This document shows, one piece after another, positions 15,356 to 24,559 of a DNA stretch of 64,000 nt. Numbering within the stretch: the stretch's first letter is position 1; each line of letters starts with the position of its first letter. Below the pieces are notes generated by a model. It saw only the letters and a program-made list of their open reading frames with translations, was not told where the DNA came from and made no database searches. The stretch is from Clostridia bacterium (lineage in GTDB: Bacteria > Bacillota > Clostridia > Oscillospirales > Acutalibacteraceae): NCBI GenBank assembly GCA_017399405.1, contig JAFQCT010000007.1, positions 28,957-92,956 on the forward strand, written 5' to 3'. The translations under genes and the position numbers were made by a program.

Positions 15356-17110
15356 ATGGGATTTATGAAAACTCGTTGGACTGATAAGGTTGACAGAAAT
15401 AATCCGTTGCCTGAGTATCCTCGTCCACAAATGGAGCGTAGTGATTGGATGTCTCTTAATGGCGTTTATGACTATGCAATCAAAGGTGCAAATTGCGAAT
15501 GGGCGGAAGATTTTGATGGTGAAATCGTAGTGCCATTTGCAGTTGAAAGTATGCTTTCAGGTGTACAAAAACCATTACTCCCAAGTCAGCGTCTTTGGTA
15601 TAAAAAGACATTTACAATTCCAGAAAATATGAAAGGCAAGAACATTCTTCTTAACTTTGCTGCTGTTGATTGGCAGTGTAAAGTTTATGTAAACAAATCT
15701 CTTGCAGGTACACATACAGGTGGTTACGCAACATTTACACTTGATATTACAAGTTTACTTAATGACGGTGAAAATGAACTTGTAGTCTGCGTTTATGACC
15801 CAACTGAAAAAGGTTGGCAACAGCGTGGTAAACAGGTTATTGATACTCACGGATTCTGGTATGTTGCAACATCAGGTATCTGGCAGAGTGTTTGGCTTGA
15901 AGCAGCGGATGCTTGCCATATCACAAAACTTCGTATGATTCCTGACATTGACGAAAAAGCTCTTAAAATCAAAACTTTTGCTACAGAAGAAAATTGTGAA
16001 GTAAAGGTTACAGTTTTTGATGGCGAAACAGTTGTATCTGAAAACACAATCTCAATGGATGATGAAATCAAGTTTGACGATATAAAACTTTGGTCACCTG
16101 AAAATCCATTCCTTTATGACCTTAAAATTGAACTCTTGAAAGATGGCAAAACTGTTGATACAGTTAAGAGCTACATTGGTATGCGTAAGTTCTCAATGGA
16201 AAAAGATAATTACGGTATTCCAAGATTTTTCCTTAATAATGAGCCATATTTTCAGAAAGGTCTTCTTGACCAAGGTTATTGGTCAGATGGTGGTATGACA
16301 CCTCCAACAGATGAAGCAATGATTTATGATATTGAAACAATGAAGAGATTAGGCTTCAATATGCTTCGTAAACATATCAAAGTCGAACTTGACCGTTGGT
16401 ATTATCATTGTGACCGTCTTGGTATGCTTGTATGGCAAGATATGGTTAGTGGTGGCGAATACATAGGTCAGTTCCTTGCAGGTGTCACACCATTCTTTGG
16501 TATCCATGTTAAAGATGATAAATACAAGGCTTTTAAGCGTGGCGAAAAGAAATGGCGTGATGAATTTAAGCGTGAACTTAACGAAATGCTTAATCAGTTG
16601 TTTAATCACACTTGTATTTCAGTATGGGTACCATTTAATGAAGGCTGGGGTCAATTTGACTCAGTTCAGATTGCAACAAGTGTTAAAAACTTTGACCCAA
16701 CAAGACTTGTTGACCATGCAAGTGGTTGGCACGACCAAGGTGCAGGCGACTTTAACAGTATGCACAGATATGTTGTGCCTGTAACTCCTCGCAGAAATGA
16801 CGGTAGAATTTTTGTAATTTCTGAATACGGCGGATACAGCAGAATCGTAAGTGACCACACTTGGGACGAAACAAAGAGTTTCGGTTATATGATGTATAAG
16901 ACAAAAGAGTCACTCTCAAAAGCATATAAAAACTTACATGAAAGACAGATTATTCCACTTATTGACAAAGGACTTTGTGCAACCGTTTATACACAGGTTA
17001 GTGATGTTGAAAACGAAGTTAATGGTATTTTAACTTATGACCGTGAGCATATTAAGATTGATGAAGATGTGCTTATCGATATCAACAGCAAACTTACAAT
17101 AATGAAATAA
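15356..17110 (+). CDS. Glycoside hydrolase family 2 enzyme
   Basis: 584-residue GH2 enzyme (beta-galactosidase/glucuronidase superfamily) without signal peptide, so it cleaves imported oligosaccharides. A sugar-binding jelly roll (about residues 15-190, including FWYVATSGIWQSVWLE), an immunoglobulin-like middle and the TIM barrel follow in order. The acid/base Glu is in WVPFNEGWG (about residue 435), the nucleophile Glu in ISEYGG (about 490). The start at 15356 follows GGAGG. The sugar specificity cannot be read from sequence alone. A WYL regulator follows two bases on, probably controlling this operon. Confidence 0.92.
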   Translation: MGFMKTRWTDKVDRNNPLPEYPRPQMERSDWMSLNGVYDYAIKGANCEWAEDFDGEIVVPFAVESMLSGVQKPLLPSQRLWYKKTFTIPENMKGKNILLNFAAVDWQCKVYVNKSLAGTHTGGYATFTLDITSLLNDGENELVVCVYDPTEKGWQQRGKQVIDTHGFWYVATSGIWQSVWLEAADACHITKLRMIPDIDEKALKIKTFATEENCEVKVTVFDGETVVSENTISMDDEIKFDDIKLWSPENPFLYDLKIELLKDGKTVDTVKSYIGMRKFSMEKDNYGIPRFFLNNEPYFQKGLLDQGYWSDGGMTPPTDEAMIYDIETMKRLGFNMLRKHIKVELDRWYYHCDRLGMLVWQDMVSGGEYIGQFLAGVTPFFGIHVKDDKYKAFKRGEKKWRDEFKRELNEMLNQLFNHTCISVWVPFNEGWGQFDSVQIATSVKNFDPTRLVDHASGWHDQGAGDFNSMHRYVVPVTPRRNDGRIFVISEYGGYSRIVSDHTWDETKSFGYMMYKTKESLSKAYKNLHERQIIPLIDKGLCATVYTQVSDVENEVNGILTYDREHIKIDEDVLIDINSKLTIMK

Positions 17111-17112
17111 TT

Positions 17113-18111
17113 ATGAAAAGTAATAAACAAAAGTTAAGAATACTTTATATTATTGACATTCTTGCAAATAAATCTGATGAAGACCATTTATTATCCGCAA
17201 ACGACATTATTCGTTATCTTAAAGATGATTACGGTATAGAATGTGAGCGAAAAACTGTATATGACTGCATTGATTGTCTAAATGAATATGGTTATGAGAT
17301 TATAAAATCGTCATCTCCTCGCGGTTACTTTATGGTGCCATATCATTTTGAAACTGCCGAACTTCGTTTGCTTATTGATGCAGTTCAGTCTGCAAACTTT
17401 ATTTCTGCTAAAAAGACAAAAGCGTTACTTAAAAAGTTTTCTGCATTTGCAAGTGAGTATCAATATAAACGACTTGAAAAACAGGTTTATATTGACAACA
17501 GAAATAAAGGGTCAAATGAAAATATTTTTTATAATATTGATATTTTGAATAATGCGATTTTGCAGAAAAAACAAGTTGAAGTTGTTTACAGAAGACGAAA
17601 AGTAGTTGAAAGTAATCGTGCTCAATATGAAGAAAAGAGTATGACTATCAACCCGTATGCACTTATTTGGGCAGATGACCATTATTATCTTGTTGGTAAT
17701 TACAGTAAGTATGATAATCTTATTCATCTTCGTGTTGACCGTCTTAAAAGCGTCACTGTTACTGAAAAAAATGCTCGTCGTTTTTCAGAAGTTTCACCAT
17801 ATACAACATCATTTGATACTGCAGATTACAGCAACAAACACTTGTCAATGTTTGCAGGTGATATTAAACCTGTTGAACTTATTTGTAAAAATGAAATTAT
17901 CGAAGAATTTATTGACAGATTCGGTGAAAAATGTCTTATGAAGGCTTTTGATGATGAACATTTTATTGCAAAATTTGATGTTGCAGTTACAAATGGTCTC
18001 GTTTCTTGGATTATGCAGTTTGGCGATAGTATTAAGGTGCGAGGTCCTAAAGAGTTAAAAAATATGATAATAGACAAAACTAATTCGATTTTGTCTATGT
18101 ATAATGGGTAA
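17113..18111 (+). CDS. HTH-WYL domain transcriptional regulator
   Basis: 332-residue YafY-type regulator. N-terminal winged helix (about 10-75, RKTVYDCIDCLNEYGYEI), then the ligand-sensing WYL domain (about 145-225; NPYALIWADDHYYLVGNY holds the core, here W-A-D-D-H-Y-Y-L) and a C-terminal extension. WYL domains bind nucleotides or nucleic-acid fragments and sometimes other ligands. It is translationally coupled to the GH2 gene, two bases apart with no separate ribosome site, so control of sugar use is a fair inference. Confidence 0.9.
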   Translation: MKSNKQKLRILYIIDILANKSDEDHLLSANDIIRYLKDDYGIECERKTVYDCIDCLNEYGYEIIKSSSPRGYFMVPYHFETAELRLLIDAVQSANFISAKKTKALLKKFSAFASEYQYKRLEKQVYIDNRNKGSNENIFYNIDILNNAILQKKQVEVVYRRRKVVESNRAQYEEKSMTINPYALIWADDHYYLVGNYSKYDNLIHLRVDRLKSVTVTEKNARRFSEVSPYTTSFDTADYSNKHLSMFAGDIKPVELICKNEIIEEFIDRFGEKCLMKAFDDEHFIAKFDVAVTNGLVSWIMQFGDSIKVRGPKELKNMIIDKTNSILSMYNG

Positions 18112-18145
18112 AATGATAATTTTTTAACAAATCTGTACTTTATAC

Positions 18146-18174
18146 TTGAAAAAAAACAATCATTAGTATAAAAT
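18146..18174 (+). promoter_or_regulatory. pgk promoter
   Basis: TTGAAA (18146-18151), 17 bases, TAAAAT (18169-18174); an alternative -10 TATAAA overlaps. Confidence 0.6.
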
Positions 18175-18224
18175 ATGCTATGGTAAAATTTAATTTATAA
18201 TATCTTTGAAAGGATGTATTTTCA

Positions 18225-19418
18225 ATGAGCAGTGCATTAAACAAAAAGACAGTTGAAGATTTACAGGTAGCTGGCAAGAAAGTTCTTGTTCGTTGCGACT
18301 TCAATGTTAAAATGGAAAATGGCGTAATTACAAGTGACAAGAGAATTGTTGCTTCATTACCAACAATCAAATATCTTATCGAAAACGGTGCAAAAGTAAT
18401 TCTTTGCTCACACCTTGGTCGTCCAAAGGGTGAAGTAGTTCCTGAATTCTCACTTGCTCCTGTTGCTGCAAGACTTTCTGAACTTCTTGGTCAGGAAGTT
18501 AAAATGGCAAAAGATGTTGTAGGTGAAAGTGCAAAGTCTTTGGCAGCTGACCTTAAAGATGGCGAAGTTCTTCTTCTTGAAAATGTTCGTTATGAAAAAG
18601 GCGAAACAAAGAATGACCCAGAACTCAGCAAGAAATTTGCTGACCTTGCAGAACTCTATGTAAATGACGCTTTCGGTTCAGCTCATAGAGCTCACTCATC
18701 AACAGCAGGTGTTGCAGAACATCTTCCTGCAGCTTGCGGTTACCTTATTCAGAAAGAAATCGAATTTATCGGCGGTGCTCTTGAAAATCCAAAGAGACCA
18801 CTTGTTGCAATCCTTGGTGGTGCTAAAGTTTCTGATAAAATTGGTGTTATTACAAACCTTATTGACAAGTGTGATACACTTATCATCGGTGGTGGTATGG
18901 CTTATACATTTATGAAAGCACTTGGCCACAACATTGGTACTTCACTTCTTGAAGCTGATAAGATTGAACTTGCTGCTGAAATGATGAAGAAAGCTGAAGA
19001 AAAAGGTGTTAAGTTCCTTATTCCGGTGGACAACAAAGTTGGTAAGGAATACGCTGCTGATACTGAAGCAATGGTTGTTAATTCTGATGATATTCCTGAC
19101 GGTTGGATGGGTCTTGACATTGGTCCTAAGACACAGGCAATCTTTGCAGATGCAGTTAAAGATGCAGGCACAGTAATCTGGAATGGTCCTATGGGCGTTT
19201 CTGAATGGGCTAACTTTGCATCAGGTACAATTGCAGTTGCAACAGCTATCGCAGAAAGCAACGCAATTTCAATTATTGGTGGTGGCGATTCAGCTGCTGC
19301 TATCCAGAAACTCGGTTTTGCTGACAAGATGTCTCACATCTCAACAGGTGGCGGTGCATCTCTTGAATACCTTGAAGGTAAAGTTCTTCCTGGTATTGCA
19401 GCACTTAACGACAAATAA
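18225..19418 (+). CDS. pgk: Phosphoglycerate kinase
   Basis: Cytoplasmic glycolytic enzyme making ATP and 3-phosphoglycerate from 1,3-bisphosphoglycerate; 397 residues, the usual length. Motifs: [43 protein letters not shown] and the nucleotide-binding NGPMGVSEW with [16 protein letters not shown] precedes the ATG. It heads a pgk-tpiA-gpmI cluster; gapA and eno are not in the window. Confidence 0.98.
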   Translation: MSSALNKKTVEDLQVAGKKVLVRCDFNVKMENGVITSDKRIVASLPTIKYLIENGAKVILCSHLGRPKGEVVPEFSLAPVAARLSELLGQEVKMAKDVVGESAKSLAADLKDGEVLLLENVRYEKGETKNDPELSKKFADLAELYVNDAFGSAHRAHSSTAGVAEHLPAACGYLIQKEIEFIGGALENPKRPLVAILGGAKVSDKIGVITNLIDKCDTLIIGGGMAYTFMKALGHNIGTSLLEADKIELAAEMMKKAEEKGVKFLIPVDNKVGKEYAADTEAMVVNSDDIPDGWMGLDIGPKTQAIFADAVKDAGTVIWNGPMGVSEWANFASGTIAVATAIAESNAISIIGGGDSAAAIQKLGFADKMSHISTGGGASLEYLEGKVLPGIAALNDK

Positions 19419-19431
19419 TTAAAATAATATG

Positions 19432-19454
19432 GGAGGACTTTATAAGGTCCTCCC
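19432..19454 (+). terminator. Hairpin between pgk and tpiA
   Basis: Eight-pair GC-rich stem GGGAGGAC / GTCCTCCC with loop TTATAAG but only a weak T-tract. More likely a processing or partial-termination element that sets the pgk:tpiA ratio than a full stop. Confidence 0.65.
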
Positions 19455-19483
19455 ACAATTTGCAATAAGGAGTAAATATAATT

Positions 19484-20251
19484 ATGAAAAAAGAACTTCG
19501 TAGAGCAGTTATCGCAGGTAACTGGAAAATGAATAACACACCTTCTCAGGCAAAAGCACTTATTGAAGAAATGAAGCCACTCGTTGCTGATGCAAACTGT
19601 GATGTTGTACTTTGTGTACCATTTATTGATATTCCTGCAGCAGTTGAAGCAGCAAAAGGCTCAAACATTAAAATTGGTGCAGAAAATGTTCACTTCAAAG
19701 CTTCAGGTGCTTATACTGGTGAAATTTCAGCAGATATGCTTAAAGAAGCAGGTGTTGAATATGTAGTAATCGGTCATAGCGAAAGAAGACAGTACTTCGG
19801 TGAAACAGACCAGACTGTAAATCTTCGTTCACTTGCAGCTCTTAATGCAGGTCTTAAAGCAATTATTTGCGTTGGTGAGACTCTTGAACAGAGAGAACTT
19901 GGCTACACAGAAACACTTCTTAAGTTCCAGACAAAAATGGCGCTTACAAATGTTACAAAAGAACAGCTTAAAGATGTAATTATCGCTTATGAGCCAGTTT
20001 GGGCTATTGGTACAGGCGTTACTGCTACTGCTGACCAGGCTGACGAAGGTAACGGCTATGTTCGTGAAGCTATTGCAGAAGCATACGGTGCTGATGTTGC
20101 TGAAACAGTTACAGTTCAGTACGGCGGTTCAATGAACGCAGCAAATGCTGATGAACTTGTTGCTAAAGTAAATGTTGATGGCGGTCTTATCGGCGGCGCA
20201 TCTCTTAAAGCAGTTGATTTCTCCAAAATCGTTGCTGCTGCATCTAAATAA
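19484..20251 (+). CDS. tpiA: Triosephosphate isomerase
   Basis: Interconverts dihydroxyacetone phosphate and glyceraldehyde 3-phosphate; 255 residues. Catalytic landmarks: the GNWKMN lysine, the VIGHSERR histidine, the AYEPVWAIGTG glutamate with flexible loop 6, and the phosphate-binding YGGSMN. AAGGAG before the ATG. Sixteen bases separate it from gpmI. Confidence 0.98.
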   Translation: MKKELRRAVIAGNWKMNNTPSQAKALIEEMKPLVADANCDVVLCVPFIDIPAAVEAAKGSNIKIGAENVHFKASGAYTGEISADMLKEAGVEYVVIGHSERRQYFGETDQTVNLRSLAALNAGLKAIICVGETLEQRELGYTETLLKFQTKMALTNVTKEQLKDVIIAYEPVWAIGTGVTATADQADEGNGYVREAIAEAYGADVAETVTVQYGGSMNAANADELVAKVNVDGGLIGGASLKAVDFSKIVAAASK

Positions 20252-20267
20252 TTAAAAGGTGAATTAA

Positions 20268-21803
20268 ATGAAAAAACCTGTAGTTTTATGTATTATGGAC
20301 GGTTTTGGTTACAACCCAAGTGATTACGGTAATGCAATCATAGCGGCAAAAACACCAAGACTTGACGAAATTTTTAAGAATAATCCAATGACTTATATCG
20401 GTGCATCAGGTATGGATGTTGGTCTTCCTGATGGTCAGATGGGTAACTCTGAGGTTGGCCACACTAATATCGGTGCAGGTCGTGTTGTTTATCAAGAACT
20501 CACAAGAATCACAAAATCAATTATGGATGGTGATTTCTTTGAGAATGATGTGTTTATGGGTGCAATTGAGAATTGTAAGAAAAACAATTCAGCACTTCAC
20601 CTTATCGGTCTTCTTTCTGATGGTGGTGTTCATAGCCATAACACACATTTATATGCACTTGTTGAACTTGCAAAGAAAAATGGTCTCGATAAAGTATTTG
20701 TTCACGCTTTACTTGACGGTCGTGATGTTCCACCAAGTTCAGGTGTTGATTTTATTAAAGAACTTGAAGATAAACTTGCAGAAATTGGTGTAGGTAAAAT
20801 TGCTACAGTTATGGGTAGATTTTACGCTATGGACCGTGACAATATGTGGGACAGAGTTGGTATGGCTTACAATGCAATGGTTAACCGTGAAGGTATTGCA
20901 ACTGATTCTGCACTTGAAGCAGTTAAAAAGTCATACGAAACTATTGATGAAGACGGTAAATATCTTACTGACGAATTTGTTATGCCAACAGTTGTTAATG
21001 GTGCAGATGCAATTTCTGCAAACGATTCAGTAATCTTCTTTAACTTCCGTCCTGATAGAGCAAGAGAAATCACAAGAACTTTTGTTGACCCTGATTTTAC
21101 AGGATTTGAGCGTAAAGAATTCTTCCCACTTTACTATGTATGTATGACTCAGTATGATGCTGAAATGCCAAATGTAAATGTTGCATATAAGCCTGAGGCT
21201 CTTACAAATACAATGGGTGAGTATCTTTCAAAACTCGGTAAAACTCAGCTTCGTATTGCTGAAACACAGAAGTATGCTCATGTAACATTTTTCTATAATG
21301 GTGGCGAAGAAAAGGTTTATCCGGGTGAAGACAGAGTTCTTATTGACTCTCCAAAGATTTCAACATTTGACTTAAAGCCTGAAATGAGTGCATACGAAGT
21401 TTGTGATGCAGCTTGTGAACAGATTTTAAGCGGTAAATATGATGTTGTTATCCTTAACTACGCTAACTGCGATATGGTTGGTCATACAGGTATTTTTGAT
21501 GCTGCTGTTAAGGCTGTTGAAGCAGTTGACGAGTGTGTTGGCAAACTTGTTGATGCAGTAGAAAAAATGGATGGCGTAATTCTTATTACAGCTGACCATG
21601 GTAATGCAGATAAAATGTATGAAGATGATGGCTCACCATTTACTGCTCATACAACTAACCCTGTTCCATTGGTTGTAGTAGGTAAAGAATGCACTCTTAA
21701 ACAAGAGGGCGGTAAACTTTGCGACCTTTCTCCAACAATGCTTGACATTATGGGACTCGATATTCCTGCTGAAATGAACGGCGTGTCACTTATCGAAAAA
21801 TAA
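20268..21803 (+). CDS. gpmI: 2,3-bisphosphoglycerate-independent phosphoglycerate mutase
   Basis: Manganese-dependent mutase of the alkaline phosphatase superfamily, 511 residues; converts 3- to 2-phosphoglycerate. Seen are MDGFG at the N terminus, the nucleophile Ser in GNSEVGHTNIGAGRVV, the substrate-binding region around HALLDGRD, and metal ligands in NYANCDMVGHTG and ADHGNADKM. Last gene of the glycolytic cluster, followed by a strong terminator. Confidence 0.98.
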   Translation: MKKPVVLCIMDGFGYNPSDYGNAIIAAKTPRLDEIFKNNPMTYIGASGMDVGLPDGQMGNSEVGHTNIGAGRVVYQELTRITKSIMDGDFFENDVFMGAIENCKKNNSALHLIGLLSDGGVHSHNTHLYALVELAKKNGLDKVFVHALLDGRDVPPSSGVDFIKELEDKLAEIGVGKIATVMGRFYAMDRDNMWDRVGMAYNAMVNREGIATDSALEAVKKSYETIDEDGKYLTDEFVMPTVVNGADAISANDSVIFFNFRPDRAREITRTFVDPDFTGFERKEFFPLYYVCMTQYDAEMPNVNVAYKPEALTNTMGEYLSKLGKTQLRIAETQKYAHVTFFYNGGEEKVYPGEDRVLIDSPKISTFDLKPEMSAYEVCDAACEQILSGKYDVVILNYANCDMVGHTGIFDAAVKAVEAVDECVGKLVDAVEKMDGVILITADHGNADKMYEDDGSPFTAHTTNPVPLVVVGKECTLKQEGGKLCDLSPTMLDIMGLDIPAEMNGVSLIEK

Positions 21804-21818
21804 TTATTAATTGTAGTT

Positions 21819-21851
21819 ATGGACTTCACTTTTATAGTGAAGTCCATTTTT
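21819..21851 (+). terminator. Terminator of the pgk-tpiA-gpmI cluster
   Basis: Twelve-pair stem ATGGACTTCACT / AGTGAAGTCCAT with a short loop, then five Ts. Confidence 0.9.
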
Positions 21852-21866
21852 AATTTATCAATATTG

Positions 21867-21895
21867 TTGATTTTTATGAAAAATAGTGTTAAACT
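21867..21895 (+). promoter_or_regulatory. Promoter of a gene-less transcription unit
   Basis: TTGATT (21867-21872), 17 bases, TAAACT (21890-21895). Predicted start is near G21902, exactly where the long closing stem of the downstream RNA begins. Confidence 0.6.
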
Positions 21896-21901
21896 ACAAA
21901 T

Positions 21902-22076
21902 GCCAAACAAATTTAATTTTTTAGCTCACTATTAGTATGTGTATTTTTATTGTTTTTGGTAAAAATACAGATGCTCTATTTGCATATACTTTTGGTGAGT
22001 AATGTAGATTTGTTTGGCGACAGTTGGAGCTATGTATTTTTCGTGCGTTGGCTTTGGCTGGCGCACTTTTTATTTT
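21902..22076 (+). ncRNA. Candidate structured non-coding RNA, about 175 nt
   Basis: A self-contained unit with promoter, fold and terminator but no reading frame. Seen pairings: P1 GCCAAACAAAT (21902-21912) with ATTTGTTTGGC (22008-22018), 11 perfect pairs. Inside are CTCAC/GTGAG (21925-21929 with 21995-21999), AGTAT/ATACT (21934-21938 with 21986-21990) and GTATTTTT/AAAAATAC (21941-21948 with 21961-21968). A competing helix TAGCTC/GAGCTA (21922-21927 with 22027-22032) shares bases with CTCAC, so two folds are possible. Ends in a ten-pair terminator. Whether it is a trans-acting RNA or an orphaned riboswitch is unknown; I match it to no family. Confidence 0.6.
22043..22076 (+). terminator. Terminator of the candidate RNA
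   Basis: GTGCGTTGGC / GCTGGCGCAC (22043-22066; three G-U) with loop TTTG, then TTTTTATTTT. It is followed by a ribosome site (GTGGAGG) and ATG AAT TAA, a start with a two-codon frame. Confidence 0.75.
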
Positions 22077-22139
22077 GTGGAGGAAACTATTATGAATTAA
22101 TCCGCATAATTTCAAGTTAATAAACTACAATATTTTTTC

Positions 22140-22168
22140 TTGCAACATATTATTTAATATGATATTAT
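22140..22168 (+). promoter_or_regulatory. Promoter of the BspA-like gene
   Basis: TTGCAA (22140-22145), 17 bases, TATTAT (22163-22168), downstream of the RNA unit, so the two are transcribed separately. Confidence 0.6.
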
Positions 22169-22195
22169 AAAATTAGAAAATGGGAGATGAGAGTT

Positions 22196-24559
22196 ATGCG
22201 CAAAATACATAAGTTTTTATCAATTATCCTTGCAGTTTTTATAGTAATATCCATCATTCCAATCACAGCAAGTGCAGCTACATATACAGGCACTTGCGGT
22301 GATAATTTAACTTGGACTTATAATACATCATCATACACTTTAACTATTTCAGGCATAGGAGCCATATATGATTATGAATATAATAATCGTCCGTGGGAAA
22401 GCTATGAAGATAAAATTAAAAATGTTGTTGTTGAAGATGGTGTAACATCTATTGGTAACTATTCTTTTTATGGTTGCGGGTATCTTGTTAACGTTACATT
22501 ACCTGACGGTGTAACAAAGATTGGTCATCGTGCATTTTACAGTTGCAATTCCCTTGCAAATATAACAATTCCTGACACAGTAACCACTATTGGACAATCT
22601 GCATTTTATTATTGCTATTCACTTAAAAGTATCAACATCCCTTATGGGATAACAACCATTAGTGCGGGAGCGTTTAATTTATGTGAAAAACTTATAGAAA
22701 TAACAATTCCTGACAGCGTGACAGAGATTGGAGAATATGCATTTGCTGGATGTGATGGTCTTACGGAAATAATAATTCCCGATAGTGTAACAACAATTGG
22801 GAAACATGCATTTTCTGGATGTTATGGTTTAATAAGTGTAACAATAGGTAATGGTGTAACAACGATTGGAAATAGTGCATTTAATAGTTGTAAGGGTCTT
22901 ACAACTATAACAATCCCCAAAAATGTAGCAACAATTGAAAGTCGTGCATTTGCAAATTGTGAAAAGCTTACAGGCATAATGGTTGATAATGATAATCAAT
23001 ACTTTGTAAATGATGAATATGGAGTATTGTTTAATCAAGACAAAACAACTCTTATGCAGTATCCAATAGGACATACAAGAACAAGTTATACAATTCCTGA
23101 TGGAGTAACAACAATTGAAGAAATGGCATTCTATAATTGTTTGGCATTAACAAATGTCACTTTTCCAAATGGTGTTGAAACAATTAATTATTGTGCTTTT
23201 GATGGTTGTGCTAATATTACAAGCATAATTCTTCCTGATGGTGTAACAACAATCGACAGTTGGGCTTTTGGTTCTTGTAGTAGCCTAGAAAGTATAACAA
23301 TTCCTGCAAGTGTAACAAGAATTAGTAGCAATGCAATTTCATATAAGACAACCATTATTTATTATGGCGGTACCGCAAATCAATGGAAACAGTTATTGGC
23401 TAATAATCCAGCATCAGAGGGTGGTTATTTAGAAGAAAATATAGTTTTTTGTGCAGACCAAATGCTTCTTCCTTCAGGTGCTTGTGGTGATAATCTTACA
23501 TGGTCTTACAATATGCTTACTGGAGTTTTGAGAATTTCAGGTGCAGGGGATATGTATAATTATGGAACTCACCATCTTTCCCTTACAAATACTCCATGGT
23601 CAACTTTCTTAAATGATATTAAGGAAGTTGTTATTGAAGATGGTGTAACAAGCATTGGTACTTATGCATTTTATGGATGTTCTAATCTTTCTGATGTAAA
23701 AATTGGTGACGGAGTAACAACGATTGGTGAGCGTGCATTTGAATATTGTAGAGGTCTTAATACTGTAACAATTGGCAATGGTGTAACAACAATTGAAAAG
23801 TATGCATTTAAAGAGTGTACAGGTCTTACAAGTGTTATAATACCTGTCAGTGTTACAGATATGGATAGTGGAGCCTTTTATAAGTGTTCAGGCATAACTG
23901 ATGTTTATTATGAAGGCACGGAAGAACAATGGATAGATAATATTATTCTTTTTTCTCCTGATAATGCTTTAATAGGTGTTAAAATACCTTTTAATAAGGA
24001 TGTTACAATTCATTTTAATTATCACATACATAAATATAATTCAGTAGTATCCGAGCCAACCTGTACAGAGCAAGGTTATACAACATATACCTGTGAATGT
24101 GGTGAAAGTTATATTGACAATTATGTTGATGCTACAGGCCATAGCTATGATTCTGTAGTAACACCACCAACATGCACCGAAAAAGGTTATACAACATACA
24201 CTTGCGAATGTGGTGATAGTTATGTTGATAATTATGTTGATGCTACAGGGCATACTTACGGCGAATGGACTGTAACAAAAGATGCAACCGTTGACACCGA
24301 AGGTGAAATGGAAAGAGTATGTCCTTGTGGTGAAAAAGAGTATAATGCAATCGAGAAACTCTCTGCAGTTGACGACAAGGAAGAAGTAGAAGATACTAAC
24401 AAAGAAGATGCAAAAAATCCCGAAATCCCCAACACGGATTATAGTATAAAGTCATCTGCACACATATTATTTGTGGTTTTTATGTTTGTTTGTGTAGTTC
24501 TTTGTAAAATTCCATTCCGCAAGAAAATATATAATTTTACATCAGGGGTAGTAAAATAG
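22196..24559 (+). CDS. BspA-like leucine-rich-repeat surface protein
   Basis: 787-residue exported protein with a signal peptide (residues 1-27, ending ITASA). The body is two blocks, each opened by CGDNLTW...L.ISG.G and followed by BspA-type LRR_5 repeats (IP-x-x-V-x-x-IG-x-x-AF-x-x-C). Block one spans about residues 30-420, block two about 430-590. Then come two 37-residue CTExGYTTYTCECG repeats, an acidic linker, and a C-terminal membrane helix with basic tail but no LPXTG. Such proteins bind host or microbial partners in gut and oral species. The start at 22196 is preferred to ATG 22187, which touches the GGGAG ribosome site. Confidence 0.9.
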   Translation: MRKIHKFLSIILAVFIVISIIPITASAATYTGTCGDNLTWTYNTSSYTLTISGIGAIYDYEYNNRPWESYEDKIKNVVVEDGVTSIGNYSFYGCGYLVNVTLPDGVTKIGHRAFYSCNSLANITIPDTVTTIGQSAFYYCYSLKSINIPYGITTISAGAFNLCEKLIEITIPDSVTEIGEYAFAGCDGLTEIIIPDSVTTIGKHAFSGCYGLISVTIGNGVTTIGNSAFNSCKGLTTITIPKNVATIESRAFANCEKLTGIMVDNDNQYFVNDEYGVLFNQDKTTLMQYPIGHTRTSYTIPDGVTTIEEMAFYNCLALTNVTFPNGVETINYCAFDGCANITSIILPDGVTTIDSWAFGSCSSLESITIPASVTRISSNAISYKTTIIYYGGTANQWKQLLANNPASEGGYLEENIVFCADQMLLPSGACGDNLTWSYNMLTGVLRISGAGDMYNYGTHHLSLTNTPWSTFLNDIKEVVIEDGVTSIGTYAFYGCSNLSDVKIGDGVTTIGERAFEYCRGLNTVTIGNGVTTIEKYAFKECTGLTSVIIPVSVTDMDSGAFYKCSGITDVYYEGTEEQWIDNIILFSPDNALIGVKIPFNKDVTIHFNYHIHKYNSVVSEPTCTEQGYTTYTCECGESYIDNYVDATGHSYDSVVTPPTCTEKGYTTYTCECGDSYVDNYVDATGHTYGEWTVTKDATVDTEGEMERVCPCGEKEYNAIEKLSAVDDKEEVEDTNKEDAKNPEIPNTDYSIKSSAHILFVVFMFVCVVLCKIPFRKKIYNFTSGVVK
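24056..24277 (+). repeat. Two tandem 111-bp repeats in the BspA-like gene
   Basis: Copies 24056-24166 and 24167-24277 encode 37 residues each, with CTE, YTCECG and VDATGH conserved; clearly similar at the DNA level too, which suggests recent duplication. Confidence 0.75.

Noticed and set aside
18120-18132. TTAACAA near pgk and similar half-sites near acn as Rex boxes
   Set aside because: Only one half of the inverted Rex consensus is present at each place.
18902-19327. 141-codon open frame opposite pgk
   Set aside because: Antisense shadow of a highly conserved gene.
21902-22076. 6S RNA, preQ1, purine, lysine, SAM, T-box, FMN, THF or cobalamin elements
   Set aside because: None of the conserved core sequences of these families is found; the 3' end is a terminator outside the closing stem, unlike 6S RNA.
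21921-22115. 64-codon minus-strand open frame across the candidate RNA
   Set aside because: It reads through the perfect stems of the RNA and its terminator, has no ribosome site, and its composition follows from the palindromes.
22430-23900. CRISPR-like repetition in the BspA-like gene
   Set aside because: Repeats are degenerate, in frame and encode LRR units; there are no identical repeats with unique spacers anywhere in the window.
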